Below, in pieces: positions 23,392-32,381 of a stretch of 64,000 nucleotides of DNA. Numbering within the stretch: the stretch's first letter is position 1; the number at the start of each line of letters is the position of its first letter. Both the position numbers and the translations under genes were made by a program. A model generated the notes under the pieces. It made no database searches and had not been told where the DNA came from. It was given only the letters and a program-made list of their open reading frames with translations. Origin of the DNA: CAYTBN01 sp964436045 (GTDB lineage Bacteria; Myxococcota_A; UBA796; UBA9615; CAYRNR01); NCBI GenBank assembly GCA_964436045.1, contig CAYTBN010000012.1, forward strand, positions 74,410 to 138,409. The letters run 5' to 3'.

Positions 23392-24834
23392 TCAGGGTCC
23401 GGGGTTGGTTGCGGGTGCCGGCGCGCCTGGAGGGGCGGCGCCCTCGGGGGGCGGGGCGACACCGTCGCGGGGGGGTGGGGCGACGCCGCCGTNNNNNNNN
23501 NNGGGGGGCGCGGGCGGCGGGGGGGGGGGGCCCCCGGGGGGGGGGGGCCCCCCCCGGGGGGGGGGGGGGGGGCCGACGCCGCGGTGGGGGGGCGGAGCGA
23601 CCCCGCCGGGGCCGGGCCCGGGATCGCCGGGGCCCCCGCCGCCGGGACCGGGGCCGCCGGGGCCCCCCGGGCCGGGACCGCCACCGCCCATCACCCCGGT
23701 GGCCTCCTCGGCGGTCGGAGCTTGCGGCGTTGGGGGCGCGGGCACGGCGTCGGCACCCTTGGTGGCGGCGTCGAGCACACCACCGGCCTTCAGATCCTCG
23801 AACAGGATGTCGGCCCAGACCGCGTTTCCCTCGGGGGTCAGGTGGCCCGTGTCCTCGGGGAAGATCAACTCTCCGGCGGCCCGTTCGCCCGCCTCGTCGA
23901 AGCGGGGGTAGGGATCGGAGAACACCAGCCCCTCGTCGTCGGCGATGGCGGCCATCTCCTCGCGGTGAGCCAGGGTGTGGAAGCGGAAGTCGGGCCACTC
24001 CGGCACCGCCCCCAGCGCCATGGTCACCCCGTGTTCGGCGCACAGGTCGAAGAAGGTCCGCAGGTTGGTCCGGTAGTCGTCGACCGGGACGCGCAGGGTG
24101 CCGGCGAGCTGGTTCTTGGCAGCCCAGAATCCGAACCGCGACTTGCGCAGGTTCTCGTCGTAGTAACGCTGGCCCTTGTGGATGCCGTTGCGCAGCCAGA
24201 GGTACATCCGCAGGCGGTGCAGGACACCGCTCTGGATCTCGGCCACCGCCGCCGAACCCTCCGGATCCTCCTCACGTTCCCGGTCGCTGCGGTCGGTCTC
24301 GCGGGCGTCGTTGAGCAGGTAGGTGAACAGCAGGATGTCCATCTGCGGCACCAGCTGGGTGCGTTCGAGCAGGTAGAGGCCCTGGTGGCAGGTGTAGCCG
24401 GGCTGACCGCCGTTGAAGACCTGTACGTCGCGGTCCGGGTAGGCGTCGCGGATCCGCTGCTCGAGGTAGGCGGCGTAGGTCTCGTCGTCGGCCACCCCCC
24501 AGCCAAAGGTGGTGGAGTCGCCCAGGGTCAGGATCCGCAGCGGGGCATCACCCTCGCGGGGTCGCAGCTCCTCGGCGCGCAGGCCGTGGGAGTTGGTCGA
24601 GACCGGGAAGTCGCTGTCCAGCTCCCGGTGGAAGAACGGTTGGTCGGTCAGATCGGGCTCCACCGCCCAGTTGAGGGGCACGGGCAGCAGGCGGTCCTCG
24701 TACAGGGTCGTGCCGGGACCGCCGTAACCCGCGATCCGAAGTCCGATCTCCACCACCAGCAGCAGGATCAGCGAGACGGACAGGCCGCCGGCGAGCTTGA
24801 GATACCAGGGGCGTTTACGCTTGGGCGACGTCAT
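23392..24834 (-). CDS. Membrane-anchored SGNH/GDSL hydrolase with long Pro/Gly tail (contains assembly gap)
   Basis: ATG 24834 is chosen over one at 24879 because a helix anchor then follows naturally (residues 14-34). The SGNH domain has NSHGLR upstream of block I, LGDSTTFGWGV with Ser107, and the final DTGH catalytic dyad. After about residue 380 the chain becomes almost entirely Gly and Pro, including repeated GVAPPP units, and ends after a stretch containing ten undetermined bases. The flanking homopolymer G/C runs are suspect, so the tail length and frame across the gap are uncertain. SGNH enzymes remove or transfer acyl groups, commonly acetyl on glycans. It is flanked by two GT-C-like genes on the same strand. 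Confidence 0.75.
   Translation of the reverse strand: MTSPKRKRPWYLKLAGGLSVSLILLLVVEIGLRIAGYGGPGTTLYEDRLLPVPLNWAVEPDLTDQPFFHRELDSDFPVSTNSHGLRAEELRPREGDAPLRILTLGDSTTFGWGVADDETYAAYLEQRIRDAYPDRDVQVFNGGQPGYTCHQGLYLLERTQLVPQMDILLFTYLLNDARETDRSDREREEDPEGSAAVAEIQSGVLHRLRMYLWLRNGIHKGQRYYDENLRKSRFGFWAAKNQLAGTLRVPVDDYRTNLRTFFDLCAEHGVTMALGAVPEWPDFRFHTLAHREEMAAIADDEGLVFSDPYPRFDEAGERAAGELIFPEDTGHLTPEGNAVWADILFEDLKAGGVLDAATKGADAVPAPPTPQAPTAEEATGVMGGGGPGPGGPGGPGPGGGGPGDPGPGPGGVAPPPHRGVGPPPPPRGGPPPPGGPPPPPPAPPXXXXGGVAPPPRDGVAPPPEGAAPPGAPAPATNPGP
23493..23502. other. Assembly gap (10 N) with flanking poly-G/poly-C runs
   Basis: Ten undetermined bases lie in the coding region for a Gly/Pro tail. From about 23503 to 23575 the sequence is nearly pure runs of G and C, far longer than elsewhere in the window. 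Such runs beside a gap are typical of low-quality sequence or scaffolding, so neither the residue count nor the reading frame here should be trusted. Confidence 0.95.
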
Positions 24835-24862
24835 GGCTCGGCTCTCCGGCGTTCGCCCCACT

Positions 24863-26713
24863 TTACTCCGCGGACGCATCGAGGCGGTAGATCCGGGCCA
24901 CGCCCTCCTCGGCCGCCACCAGCTCGAAGCGGCTGTCCAGCTCGCGGGTGATGCCGACCGCTTCGGCCTCCCGTGCCGCGATCAGGTCCAGCACGGCGTA
25001 GCGGAAGCCGTCGTCCAGCAACGCCTTCAGGCCGGCGTCGGGGTCGAGGAATCCCCCCGGATCGTCGTGGTCGGGCGGCGGATCGATCCAGTTCTCCGAG
25101 TTCGCCGGGTAGCGGGCCAGATAGGCCACGAACCCGTTGTCGATCAGCGGCGGATCCTCCTCGGGCGCGATCTCCAGCGTGATCCCCAGACCGTGGTGGA
25201 TGCAGTAGTAGAAGTGGTGGGCCATCCCGTAGCGCTGTTTGCGGTAGGGCAGCAGCAGGATGCCCCCCTCATCGTGGTGGCCCAGCGCCACGTAGGGTGC
25301 GGGCAGCGCCGTCTCCGACCGGGGGAGGGGAAAGGGCACCGCCGACACGAACACGAAGTCGATCAGGATCAGGCCGGATAGCGCGTAGGCGGCGCCCCGT
25401 GAGCCCAGCCGCAGCCGCGGGAAGCGGGCCGCAATCTGAGCCAGCCCCATCCCGGCCAGCAGGGCCAGCGCCAGGTTGGCGGCCACCGAGAACCGTACGA
25501 AGTTGTGCAGACGATCGAAGAACGGGATCACCGCCTGGAACACCGGGAACAGCGGGCTGTGCATGTACAGCCGGCCGGTGTTGGTGAAGAAGATGTTGGG
25601 GCCGACGGCCGCCGCCGTGAAGAACAGGAAGGCCAGCGTCCACAGCAGGCCCCGGCGCCGTTCGCGGAAGGCGCCCACCAGGGCCAGCGGGATCACCAGC
25701 AGCCCCAGGTAGTGGGAATAGTAGAGGTGATCCGCGACCGCCTCGACCTTGAGCACCCGGGGGTCGACGAAGTCGAACAGGGCCGGCACGTTGACCGCCC
25801 GCGGCCTGGAGCGTTCGTCGCCGCCGTGGGCGTGGATGATCTCCATCGCCTGGTCCGACGACAGGGTGCGGCTGAAAACCCGAGCCGGGTGTACGGTCAG
25901 CGCGCCCGCGATGGCCAGGCCGAGGGCCACCGCGGCGATGGGGCGCCAGCTGATCTCGAACTTCAGCGGCCGGTAACTCTGGACCAGGGGCCCACCCCGG
26001 CGCAGGGCCTCGCGGCCCACCAGCACCATGATGAACGACGAGAGGATGAAGCCGTAGTACCAGGTGCCCAGGGCGGTCAGGAAGTAGAAGACCCCGGCCA
26101 GGATCGCGTGGACCACCGACGGCCGGCGGATGCAGCGCAGCAGGAACAGCAGGCACAGTGGGATCCAAGGCAGGCTCAGGTTCTCGCTGACCCCCGACGC
26201 GATGCCGAAGCTGAGGACGTAGGGGTTGAAGGCGTAGATCGTCCCGGCCACGGTGGCGCCGCCCCGGGTACAGCCCTCCTCGCGGGCCAGCCAGTAGGCC
26301 GCCAGCGCGCCGAACAGCAGATCGAACCACACCACCAGGTTGTAGGCCGTGGGCACGCCGATTCCGGTCAGGGCGCGAAAGATCGTGGACAGCACCGCGT
26401 TGACCGGGTCGATGACCATGAACTCGATGCCGCCGGGGAAGCGGATCATGTCCGTGGTCAGCGGGAAGGTCGCGTCCTGGGTCAGGCCCTGGTGCACCAG
26501 CCAGTGACCCCACATGTGTTTCCACACGTCGGAGCGGGGGTGGCCGACAACGATCCCCGACGGGTCCAGGAGCACGGGCCAGGTGACCACCCAGGCGGCG
26601 ATCAGGAAGGCGGCAGCCGGCCCCCACGGCAGCGCGCGCGCGCGCGCCGCCCAACCCACAGCATGCGCAGGCGGGCGCGTGGCCTCGTCGCGATTGTCCC
26701 CGGATCCTGGCAA
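24863..26713 (-). CDS. Polytopic membrane protein, GT-C-like (paralogue of 29482)
   Basis: The 616-residue protein starts at a TTG at 26713, six bases after GAGGGG; the in-frame GTG at 26659 has no ribosome site. It has about eleven membrane helices and a soluble C-terminus. The first extracytoplasmic loop reads HPRSDVWKHMWGHWLVHQGL. The gene at 29482 has the matching DTDVWPHVWGFWWVGESL, and both continue with a GISEN/GVSENL motif, so they are paralogues. A periplasmic sugar transfer role is inferred from the GT-C-like architecture. The next gene downstream is the SGNH hydrolase 23392 with a 28-base gap. Confidence 0.65.
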   Translation of the reverse strand: MPGSGDNRDEATRPPAHAVGWAARARALPWGPAAAFLIAAWVVTWPVLLDPSGIVVGHPRSDVWKHMWGHWLVHQGLTQDATFPLTTDMIRFPGGIEFMVIDPVNAVLSTIFRALTGIGVPTAYNLVVWFDLLFGALAAYWLAREEGCTRGGATVAGTIYAFNPYVLSFGIASGVSENLSLPWIPLCLLFLLRCIRRPSVVHAILAGVFYFLTALGTWYYGFILSSFIMVLVGREALRRGGPLVQSYRPLKFEISWRPIAAVALGLAIAGALTVHPARVFSRTLSSDQAMEIIHAHGGDERSRPRAVNVPALFDFVDPRVLKVEAVADHLYYSHYLGLLVIPLALVGAFRERRRGLLWTLAFLFFTAAAVGPNIFFTNTGRLYMHSPLFPVFQAVIPFFDRLHNFVRFSVAANLALALLAGMGLAQIAARFPRLRLGSRGAAYALSGLILIDFVFVSAVPFPLPRSETALPAPYVALGHHDEGGILLLPYRKQRYGMAHHFYYCIHHGLGITLEIAPEEDPPLIDNGFVAYLARYPANSENWIDPPPDHDDPGGFLDPDAGLKALLDDGFRYAVLDLIAAREAEAVGITRELDSRFELVAAEEGVARIYRLDASAE

Positions 26714-26848
26714 ACCAAACCCCTCGACGAACCCTGGCCTTCTACCAAAAAGACATGCCCCGCGCCACGGGCCCAGCTTGGACAGCGCCTCGCGTGCGGG
26801 TTACTTTGTCTAGGATCTCCACCCACCGCCGGCCAACGAGGGATGGGA

Positions 26849-29485
26849 ATGCCCGCGGAAGAGAGCCCGGACTCGTCCACCCCCGGATCCGTCCGCGCCC
26901 GCCCGGGTCGCGCGTGGCTGGTGGTGTCCGCGCTCTGCGGGCTGGCCCTGGTCGGCTTCGTCCTCCAGCAACTCGCGGCTCCCATCGACGCGGACGAGCA
27001 CCGCTGGGCCGCGATCCCGGTCGCGTCGCACGCCATGCCCGAGGTGCGCGAGGACCCCGGCGCGCTGGCGCCCGGCCTGCGGCTGGACGGCTACAACCAG
27101 ATCGTGGCGCGGCTCGAGGAGCCCGGGGAGCTGGCCGACGGCTCCATCCAGCTGTCCGCCGACCTCGGGAGACACAGCTCGCTGCACATCTTCTTCCGCA
27201 GCCGGGATCTGGACCAGCGCCACCGTCACCAGGGGTACGCGCTGTTCCTGATCCCCGACGATCCCGCGCGAACGGGGATCTACCTGTTGGGGGGGGATGA
27301 CCTGGACCAGCTCGCCTGCGACTGGGAGGGCGCGGTCCCGCGCCGCCCGGACCTGGAGATCGTGCTGGACGGCGAACGGATGCAGGTGGACGTGGACGGC
27401 CAGACCCGGCTGACCTGCGAGGACGACTCGTTTTCCACCGGCGGCATCGGCTTCCGCTCGGGGATGAGTCCGATCACCCTGGCGGCGATCGAGGTCGAGG
27501 ACGGGGAGGGGCAGACCCTGTTCCGCGATCGGCCCGAGCGGTTCCAGGGCAGCCTGGCGTTCAAGGGGCTGCTCGAAACCGTGGTGCTGCTGCTGTTCGC
27601 GGCCTTCCTGTACGCCGAGGGCTGGGGGCTGGCGCGGCTGATCCACACGGATACCGCCGAGGCGGTCCGGCTCACGGCATGGACCTACGTACCGCTGCTG
27701 CTGCTGCCCCTGCTCGGCGCGATGGACCTGGGCACCCTCGCCGACGGCCTGCGCCTGGGCCGGACGCCGCTGCTCGGGATCCAGCTGGCCGTCGTTGCGG
27801 TGCCTGTGGTCTTCCTGAGCGGGACGCTGTTGCTGGCGCGCGCGACCGCGTTGCGGGTGGACCGGGAGTCGACCCCTGGGCCGCTGATGGCGCTGCTGCG
27901 GGGGCGGGGCGGGATCGCGCTGCTGGTGACGCTGGCGGTCCACGCGCTGCTGCTGTCCAACCTGGCGTGGTCCTACGGCGTCGGGCTCGCGGCCTGCGTG
28001 GATGTGGATCTCGGCCGGAGCGCGGACGCAGCGCTGACCTTCGTCGGGCTGCTGCTGCTGCCGCTGGCGTCGCTGGCGCTGACCGCGCGGCTGGTTCGCG
28101 GAGACGCGGCGCCGCTGGTGCGGGTCGAGCTCCTGTCCTGGCTCCCCTCGCTGGTGGCCGCGATCGTCGCCATCGGCGCGCTGGCAACCGGCTCGGAGCT
28201 GCGCTGGCCGGTGTCCTTCCACCTGGTGGCGGGCGTGGGCATCTCGGCCGCGGTCAAGTTCGTGTTCGTCCAGGCCAACGCCCGTGCGATGCGGGGCTAC
28301 AACTGGCTGTCGCTGGTCGGCTGCCTGGTGCTGGCGCTGCTGGCCGAAGGCGCGGTGCGACAAACCTACCTGGACCTGGCCTGGGATCCGGTGCCTGCCG
28401 ACCGCTTCCAGCGTCACCCGTTGCTGGGCTGGGTGCGGGCAAGCAACGAGTTCGACTACATCCTCAACGTCCAGGAACACCCCGACTACCCGATGGAGGC
28501 CTTCCCGGCCGCCCCCAACCCGGACCTGAGCGCCGGGGTGACCCGGATCGTCTGCCTGGGCGGGTCGAGCACGGGCGGGGCCTACCAGATGGACGACCTG
28601 GAGCAGTTCTACCCGGCGGTCCTCGGGCGGGTGTTCGACGAGCTGGCACCGGACGCTGGGATCCAGGTGATCAACCAGGGAGTCGGCGGCTGGAACAGCT
28701 TCCACTGCCTGCTCTACCTGCGGGAGTTCATCGACGAGCTGGACCCCGACCTGATCACGCTCTATCTGGGCAACAACGACATCAAGACCAAGGGCCCGTG
28801 GACCTATCGGGAGTACTGGGAGAACTATCGTTCCCAGTCCCGCTCGGTCAGCGCCTTGCAGGGTGTGCTCAACCGGGCGCGGATCTACGTGGGTTTCAAG
28901 AGCGTGCTGCTGATGTTCACCGGCAGTCCGCGCCAGGTCAGCGCGGTGCCCACCGCCGACGCCCGTCAGAACTTCGCCGAGATCATCGACATGGCCCAGG
29001 AGCGGAATGCCAGCGTTCTGCTGATGAGCGAGGCGATCTTGCCGCTGCCCGAGGACATCGACGACTACTACGCGATGATGATGGACCTCGCCGAGGAGCG
29101 CGACCAGCTCTACCTGGACGTGGCCAGCGAGTTCGCCGCCCGAACCCACGAGGACCTGTTCCTGGACTCCAACCACCTGTCGGCCCACGGCCACCAGGCG
29201 CTGGCCACCGAGATGGCCGAGTTCATCGAGGCCATGGGGCGGGTCGAGTTGTCGGCGCCCGTGAACACCGCCGCGACGCTGGTGCCGGTCGAGGGCCCGG
29301 GCCCGCGGCCCCAGATCGCGTCCCACCTGCAGAACGCCCCGGAGTCCGAAGGCGGGCCGGGTCCCGAAGGCGGCCCACACCCCGGGGGCGGGCCTCCCCA
29401 TGACGGACCTGACGGCGGGGAGGCAAAGAGACCTCCGCCCAGGCCCCACCCCGGCGAGCCCGCGCCGCCTCCGTCGGAGCCGTGA
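26849..29485 (+). CDS. Lectin-like / eight-helix membrane / SGNH hydrolase fusion protein
   Basis: The 878-residue protein starts at the second of two nearby ATGs: 26849 has GAGGG at good spacing, while ATG 26843 abuts it. Domains in order: membrane anchor (about 24-44); a beta-sandwich of about 170 residues resembling LamG/DUF1080 domains (ending FSTGGIGFRSG...LAAIEVED); eight further helices (about 235-520); then an SGNH hydrolase. In the hydrolase, block I is LGGSSTGGAY with Ser573, block III is GNNDIKT, and the dyad is D773-S-N-H776. The tail is rich in Gly, Pro and His. Combining a transmembrane unit with an SGNH domain recalls OafA-type acyltransferases, but these helices do not look like acyltransferase-3. 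Its stop overlaps the GTG start of 29482. Confidence 0.75.
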   Translation: MPAEESPDSSTPGSVRARPGRAWLVVSALCGLALVGFVLQQLAAPIDADEHRWAAIPVASHAMPEVREDPGALAPGLRLDGYNQIVARLEEPGELADGSIQLSADLGRHSSLHIFFRSRDLDQRHRHQGYALFLIPDDPARTGIYLLGGDDLDQLACDWEGAVPRRPDLEIVLDGERMQVDVDGQTRLTCEDDSFSTGGIGFRSGMSPITLAAIEVEDGEGQTLFRDRPERFQGSLAFKGLLETVVLLLFAAFLYAEGWGLARLIHTDTAEAVRLTAWTYVPLLLLPLLGAMDLGTLADGLRLGRTPLLGIQLAVVAVPVVFLSGTLLLARATALRVDRESTPGPLMALLRGRGGIALLVTLAVHALLLSNLAWSYGVGLAACVDVDLGRSADAALTFVGLLLLPLASLALTARLVRGDAAPLVRVELLSWLPSLVAAIVAIGALATGSELRWPVSFHLVAGVGISAAVKFVFVQANARAMRGYNWLSLVGCLVLALLAEGAVRQTYLDLAWDPVPADRFQRHPLLGWVRASNEFDYILNVQEHPDYPMEAFPAAPNPDLSAGVTRIVCLGGSSTGGAYQMDDLEQFYPAVLGRVFDELAPDAGIQVINQGVGGWNSFHCLLYLREFIDELDPDLITLYLGNNDIKTKGPWTYREYWENYRSQSRSVSALQGVLNRARIYVGFKSVLLMFTGSPRQVSAVPTADARQNFAEIIDMAQERNASVLLMSEAILPLPEDIDDYYAMMMDLAEERDQLYLDVASEFAARTHEDLFLDSNHLSAHGHQALATEMAEFIEAMGRVELSAPVNTAATLVPVEGPGPRPQIASHLQNAPESEGGPGPEGGPHPGGGPPHDGPDGGEAKRPPPRPHPGEPAPPPSEP

Positions 29486-31254
29486 GCGGCCCGCCCGCCT
29501 GGTCCCGCCACGCCCTCGCCCTGGGTGTGCTGGCGCTGCTGACGGGCCTGGTGCTGGCGCCGTCGTGGCGCAGCGGTCACGTGATCGGCGCGGTGGACAC
29601 CGACGTCTGGCCCCACGTATGGGGCTTCTGGTGGGTGGGCGAATCGCTGGCCTCGGGCGACGGCCTCCCCTTCGAGACCCACCTGCTCAAGCACCCCGAG
29701 GGTGGCAGCCTGTTCTTCCCCGATCTGGCCGGGGCGCTGCTGTCGGTGCCGCTGCAGGCGGTGGTCTCGCTGGAGGCCGCCTTCGACGGGGTGCTGGCGC
29801 TCAAGCTGTTCCTGGTCGGCCTGGGCGGCTACCTGCTGGCCTGGCTGCTGTGCCGCGATCGACTGGCGGCGACCCTGGCAGGGGCCTGCCTGCTGACCGC
29901 CCCCTACCTGCTGGCCGAGGCCCACAACGGCATCAGCGAGAACCTGAACGTGGGCTGGCTGGTGCTGTTCGTCGCCGGCCTGGTGGGGGTCGGCCGCGGC
30001 CGGATCGGCGCCGGACTGGGCGCGGGGGTCATGTTCGCCGCCACCTTCCTGGGGAGCTGGTATTACGCGCTGGGCGGCCTGCTGCTGGGGGCCTTGTGGC
30101 TGGTCGATCTGCTGCTGGACAGGGAGAGGCACAGCGGGCGCTCCCTGGCCTCGCTGGCGCTGGCCGGGGCGGTGGCTGCGGCGGTCGTGTTGCCGCTGGC
30201 CGCGGTGATCTCCGGGTCGCTGGAGGCAGACGAGGCGATCGTGGCACGGGATCACCGATCCGTGGCCGAGCTGTTCGAGAGCACCCACAACGCGGTCGAT
30301 CCCCTGAGCTTCGTGATGCCCGGCGACCACCACTCGCCGGACTTCCAGGCTGCCTTCGGTGAGAACTTCTTCCACGTCAGCTACCTGGGCTGGCTGCTGC
30401 TGCTGTCGGCGATCTACGGCGTCTGGCGTGCTCGCACGCGCACCGGCCTGTGGATCAGCGTCGCGGTGACCTTCCTCGTCCTGTCGCTGGGGCCGTTCCT
30501 CTACGTCGGCGGCGAGTACGTGGTGGTACGCGACCACCTGATCCAGCTGCCGTTCTATTTCGTGTTCGAGTACGTGCCCTACTTCGACCTGGTGGGGCAC
30601 CCCCAGCGGTTCGTGCCGCTGGCGCTGATCGGGCTGGTGGCGCTAGCGGCCCACGGCTGGGCTGACCTGTCCCGGCGGGGGCGGTGGGGCAAGCTGGCGC
30701 TGGCGGGGCTGGCCGTGGCGATCCTGGTGGAGAACCTGGCCCTGTCACCCGCACCCTACCCGCTGCCCACCGCTCGGCTGGAACTCGATCCGCACCTGGA
30801 GGAGATCGGCGAGCAGGGGGGGACGGCGGCCGTGCTGGACCTGCCCGCACGTTTCTCCCCGCGCTTCCTCAATACCCGCTACTTCTATCTCCAGACCGCC
30901 CATCGGCGGCCCATCGTCCACACCCTCAACGGTCCGTTCTCGACCCTCCACCTGTCGCTCCAGGACAACGTGCTGGTCCAGGCGCTGCTGGCCCTGGAGT
31001 TCCCGGACGACGGGTACCCGACCGCCGCCGACCCGGAGCTGCGGCTGGGGGCGGAGCTGCTGTGGACGAAACAGTTCGACCGGGTGATCGTGCACCGGAC
31101 CTACTACGGGGAAGAGGGGGTGCGGGGGGCGACCGAGGAGCTGCTGGAGCGGGTGCTCGGTCCCGCGTCCCACGAGTCGGAACGGATCGTCGAGTTCCCC
31201 ATCCCCGCGGTCGTCGAGGCGGTCGGTACGGAGGCGGGCGATGGCGGCACCTGA
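29482..31254 (+). CDS. Polytopic membrane protein, GT-C-like
   Basis: The 590-residue protein starts at a GTG overlapping the previous stop codon. It has ten or eleven membrane helices. The first loop contains AVDTDVWPHVWGFWW, supplying Asp residues in the GT-C position, and NGISENLNVGW follows later; both are shared with 24863. The soluble C-terminal part from about 430 has no recognised motif. The end overlaps the next gene (31241) by 14 bases. Together with 26849 and 31241 it forms a three-gene run of membrane, transferase-like and SGNH functions. A polyprenyl-linked sugar donor is expected for the fold, not demonstrated. Confidence 0.65.
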   Translation: MSGPPAWSRHALALGVLALLTGLVLAPSWRSGHVIGAVDTDVWPHVWGFWWVGESLASGDGLPFETHLLKHPEGGSLFFPDLAGALLSVPLQAVVSLEAAFDGVLALKLFLVGLGGYLLAWLLCRDRLAATLAGACLLTAPYLLAEAHNGISENLNVGWLVLFVAGLVGVGRGRIGAGLGAGVMFAATFLGSWYYALGGLLLGALWLVDLLLDRERHSGRSLASLALAGAVAAAVVLPLAAVISGSLEADEAIVARDHRSVAELFESTHNAVDPLSFVMPGDHHSPDFQAAFGENFFHVSYLGWLLLLSAIYGVWRARTRTGLWISVAVTFLVLSLGPFLYVGGEYVVVRDHLIQLPFYFVFEYVPYFDLVGHPQRFVPLALIGLVALAAHGWADLSRRGRWGKLALAGLAVAILVENLALSPAPYPLPTARLELDPHLEEIGEQGGTAAVLDLPARFSPRFLNTRYFYLQTAHRRPIVHTLNGPFSTLHLSLQDNVLVQALLALEFPDDGYPTAADPELRLGAELLWTKQFDRVIVHRTYYGEEGVRGATEELLERVLGPASHESERIVEFPIPAVVEAVGTEAGDGGT

Positions 31255-32314
31255 CCGGCGGTGGATCTTCTGGGTGGTGGTGCCACTGCTGTTCGCGGCG
31301 GCGGCGGCGCTGGCGCTGGTGGTGGCGCGGCAGGCCCGGCAGCAGGTCGCCATCGAGTCCGATCCCATCGACATGGTCGACGATGAACTGGGCTACCGGC
31401 TGCGTCCCGATCTGAAGGGCGCCCAGCTGGTGATCCCTGGACGACCCGTGCCGCCCTCGTTCCACCTGTCGTTCGACGCGCGCTCGGCGGGCAAGAGCTC
31501 GGTGAAGCGGATCCGCGAGTTCGTCGTGGACACCAACAGCCGCGGTTTCCGCGGCCCGGAGTTCGGGCCGACGCCGGCCAACGGGACCACGCGGGTGGTG
31601 TGCATGGGCGACTCGATCACCTTCGGCTGGGGCGTGCGGGAGGCCGAGGGGTACGTGCGGGTGGCGGAGGGGGAGGTCAACCGGTCCCGGGGCGACGAGG
31701 CGCCACGCCACGAGATGATCAACGCCGGGGTTCCGGGCTACGGTCTGGACGTGATCCTGCGGTATCTGGAGCGGGACATCCTCGCTCTACAGCCAGACCT
31801 GGTCACCGTCTGCAAGCTGGGCAACCTGCGAGCCGACGACCCGCTGGCCGATTTCCGCGACAAGCTGGCCGCAGTCGCAGCGCTGGGCCGGGAGCACGGC
31901 TTCGCGGTCGCCTTCCTCTGCCCCCCCCGCTCCACCTTCGACCGCTGGCCGCTGACCCCCCGCTTCCGCGACGCGATGGAGGCCGAGGCCGCCGAACAGG
32001 GGGCGATCTTCGTGGACTTCATGACCCTGTTCGACGAGGCCGCTGCCGCCCGCGGGCTCGTGGTCGAGGTGGACGGCGAGACCCAGCGGCTGGTGAACAT
32101 GGACGGCGGGGAGCGCTCGATCGAGGTCGAGGTCACCTATCGCAAGTTCGGTCCGGACGCCGACCCGCTGGCCCCGGAGCTCTACGAGTTCATGGACCAC
32201 AGCAAGCTGGCCGAGGCGCTGATCTATGACGACGGGCACCCGGACGAGGAGGGGCATCGGTTGATGGGGGAGTACCTGGCGGAGCGTTTGCTGGAAGCGG
32301 ACCTCGGTCGCTGA
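31241..32314 (+). CDS. Membrane-anchored SGNH/GDSL hydrolase
   Basis: The 357-residue protein has one N-terminal helix (about 8-28). The SGNH core shows TNSRGFRGPE (98-107), a motif shared in spirit with the NSHGLR and NSMKFRGPE of the other SGNH genes here, then MGDSITFGWGV with Ser125, and the catalytic pair D330-D-G-H333 near the C-terminus. It probably faces the periplasm and would hydrolyse or transfer an ester on an extracytoplasmic substrate. It overlaps the GT-C-like gene upstream by 14 bases. No Pro-rich tail is present, unlike the SGNH proteins 23392 and 32583. After the stop a short A/T-rich segment marks the start of different sequence. Confidence 0.82.
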   Translation: MAAPDRRWIFWVVVPLLFAAAAALALVVARQARQQVAIESDPIDMVDDELGYRLRPDLKGAQLVIPGRPVPPSFHLSFDARSAGKSSVKRIREFVVDTNSRGFRGPEFGPTPANGTTRVVCMGDSITFGWGVREAEGYVRVAEGEVNRSRGDEAPRHEMINAGVPGYGLDVILRYLERDILALQPDLVTVCKLGNLRADDPLADFRDKLAAVAALGREHGFAVAFLCPPRSTFDRWPLTPRFRDAMEAEAAEQGAIFVDFMTLFDEAAAARGLVVEVDGETQRLVNMDGGERSIEVEVTYRKFGPDADPLAPELYEFMDHSKLAEALIYDDGHPDEEGHRLMGEYLAERLLEADLGR

Positions 32315-32345
32315 TTCCCGACCCGCGGATCGCGGCGTAAAAGTG

Positions 32346-32381
32346 ATTCTCTATTTGAAAATTGCATGAGAATTTCAAGTC
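32346..32381 (+). promoter_or_regulatory. A/T-rich dyad before the truncated ATPase gene
   Basis: In a genome of about 70% G+C this stretch is mostly A and T. ATTCTC (32346-32351) is mirrored by GAGAAT (32368-32373), and inside it TTGAAAATT (32355-32363) nearly mirrors AATTTCAA (32371-32378). TTGAAA also resembles a -35 box. It ends at the ATG of the ATPase fragment, consistent with an operator or promoter that came with a foreign gene. Confidence 0.35.

Noticed and set aside
23503..23575. Possible G-quadruplex or recombination hot spot in poly-G runs
   Set aside because: The runs border an N gap and have the look of low-quality sequence.
26632..26647. (GC)8 alternating run that might form Z-DNA
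   Set aside because: It encodes Arg-Ala repeats in the signal region of 24863 and is unremarkable at this G+C content.
25505..26842. Upstream extension of the lectin/SGNH fusion gene
   Set aside because: It is antisense to 24863 and has no signal or domain; the ribosome site supports the start at 26849.
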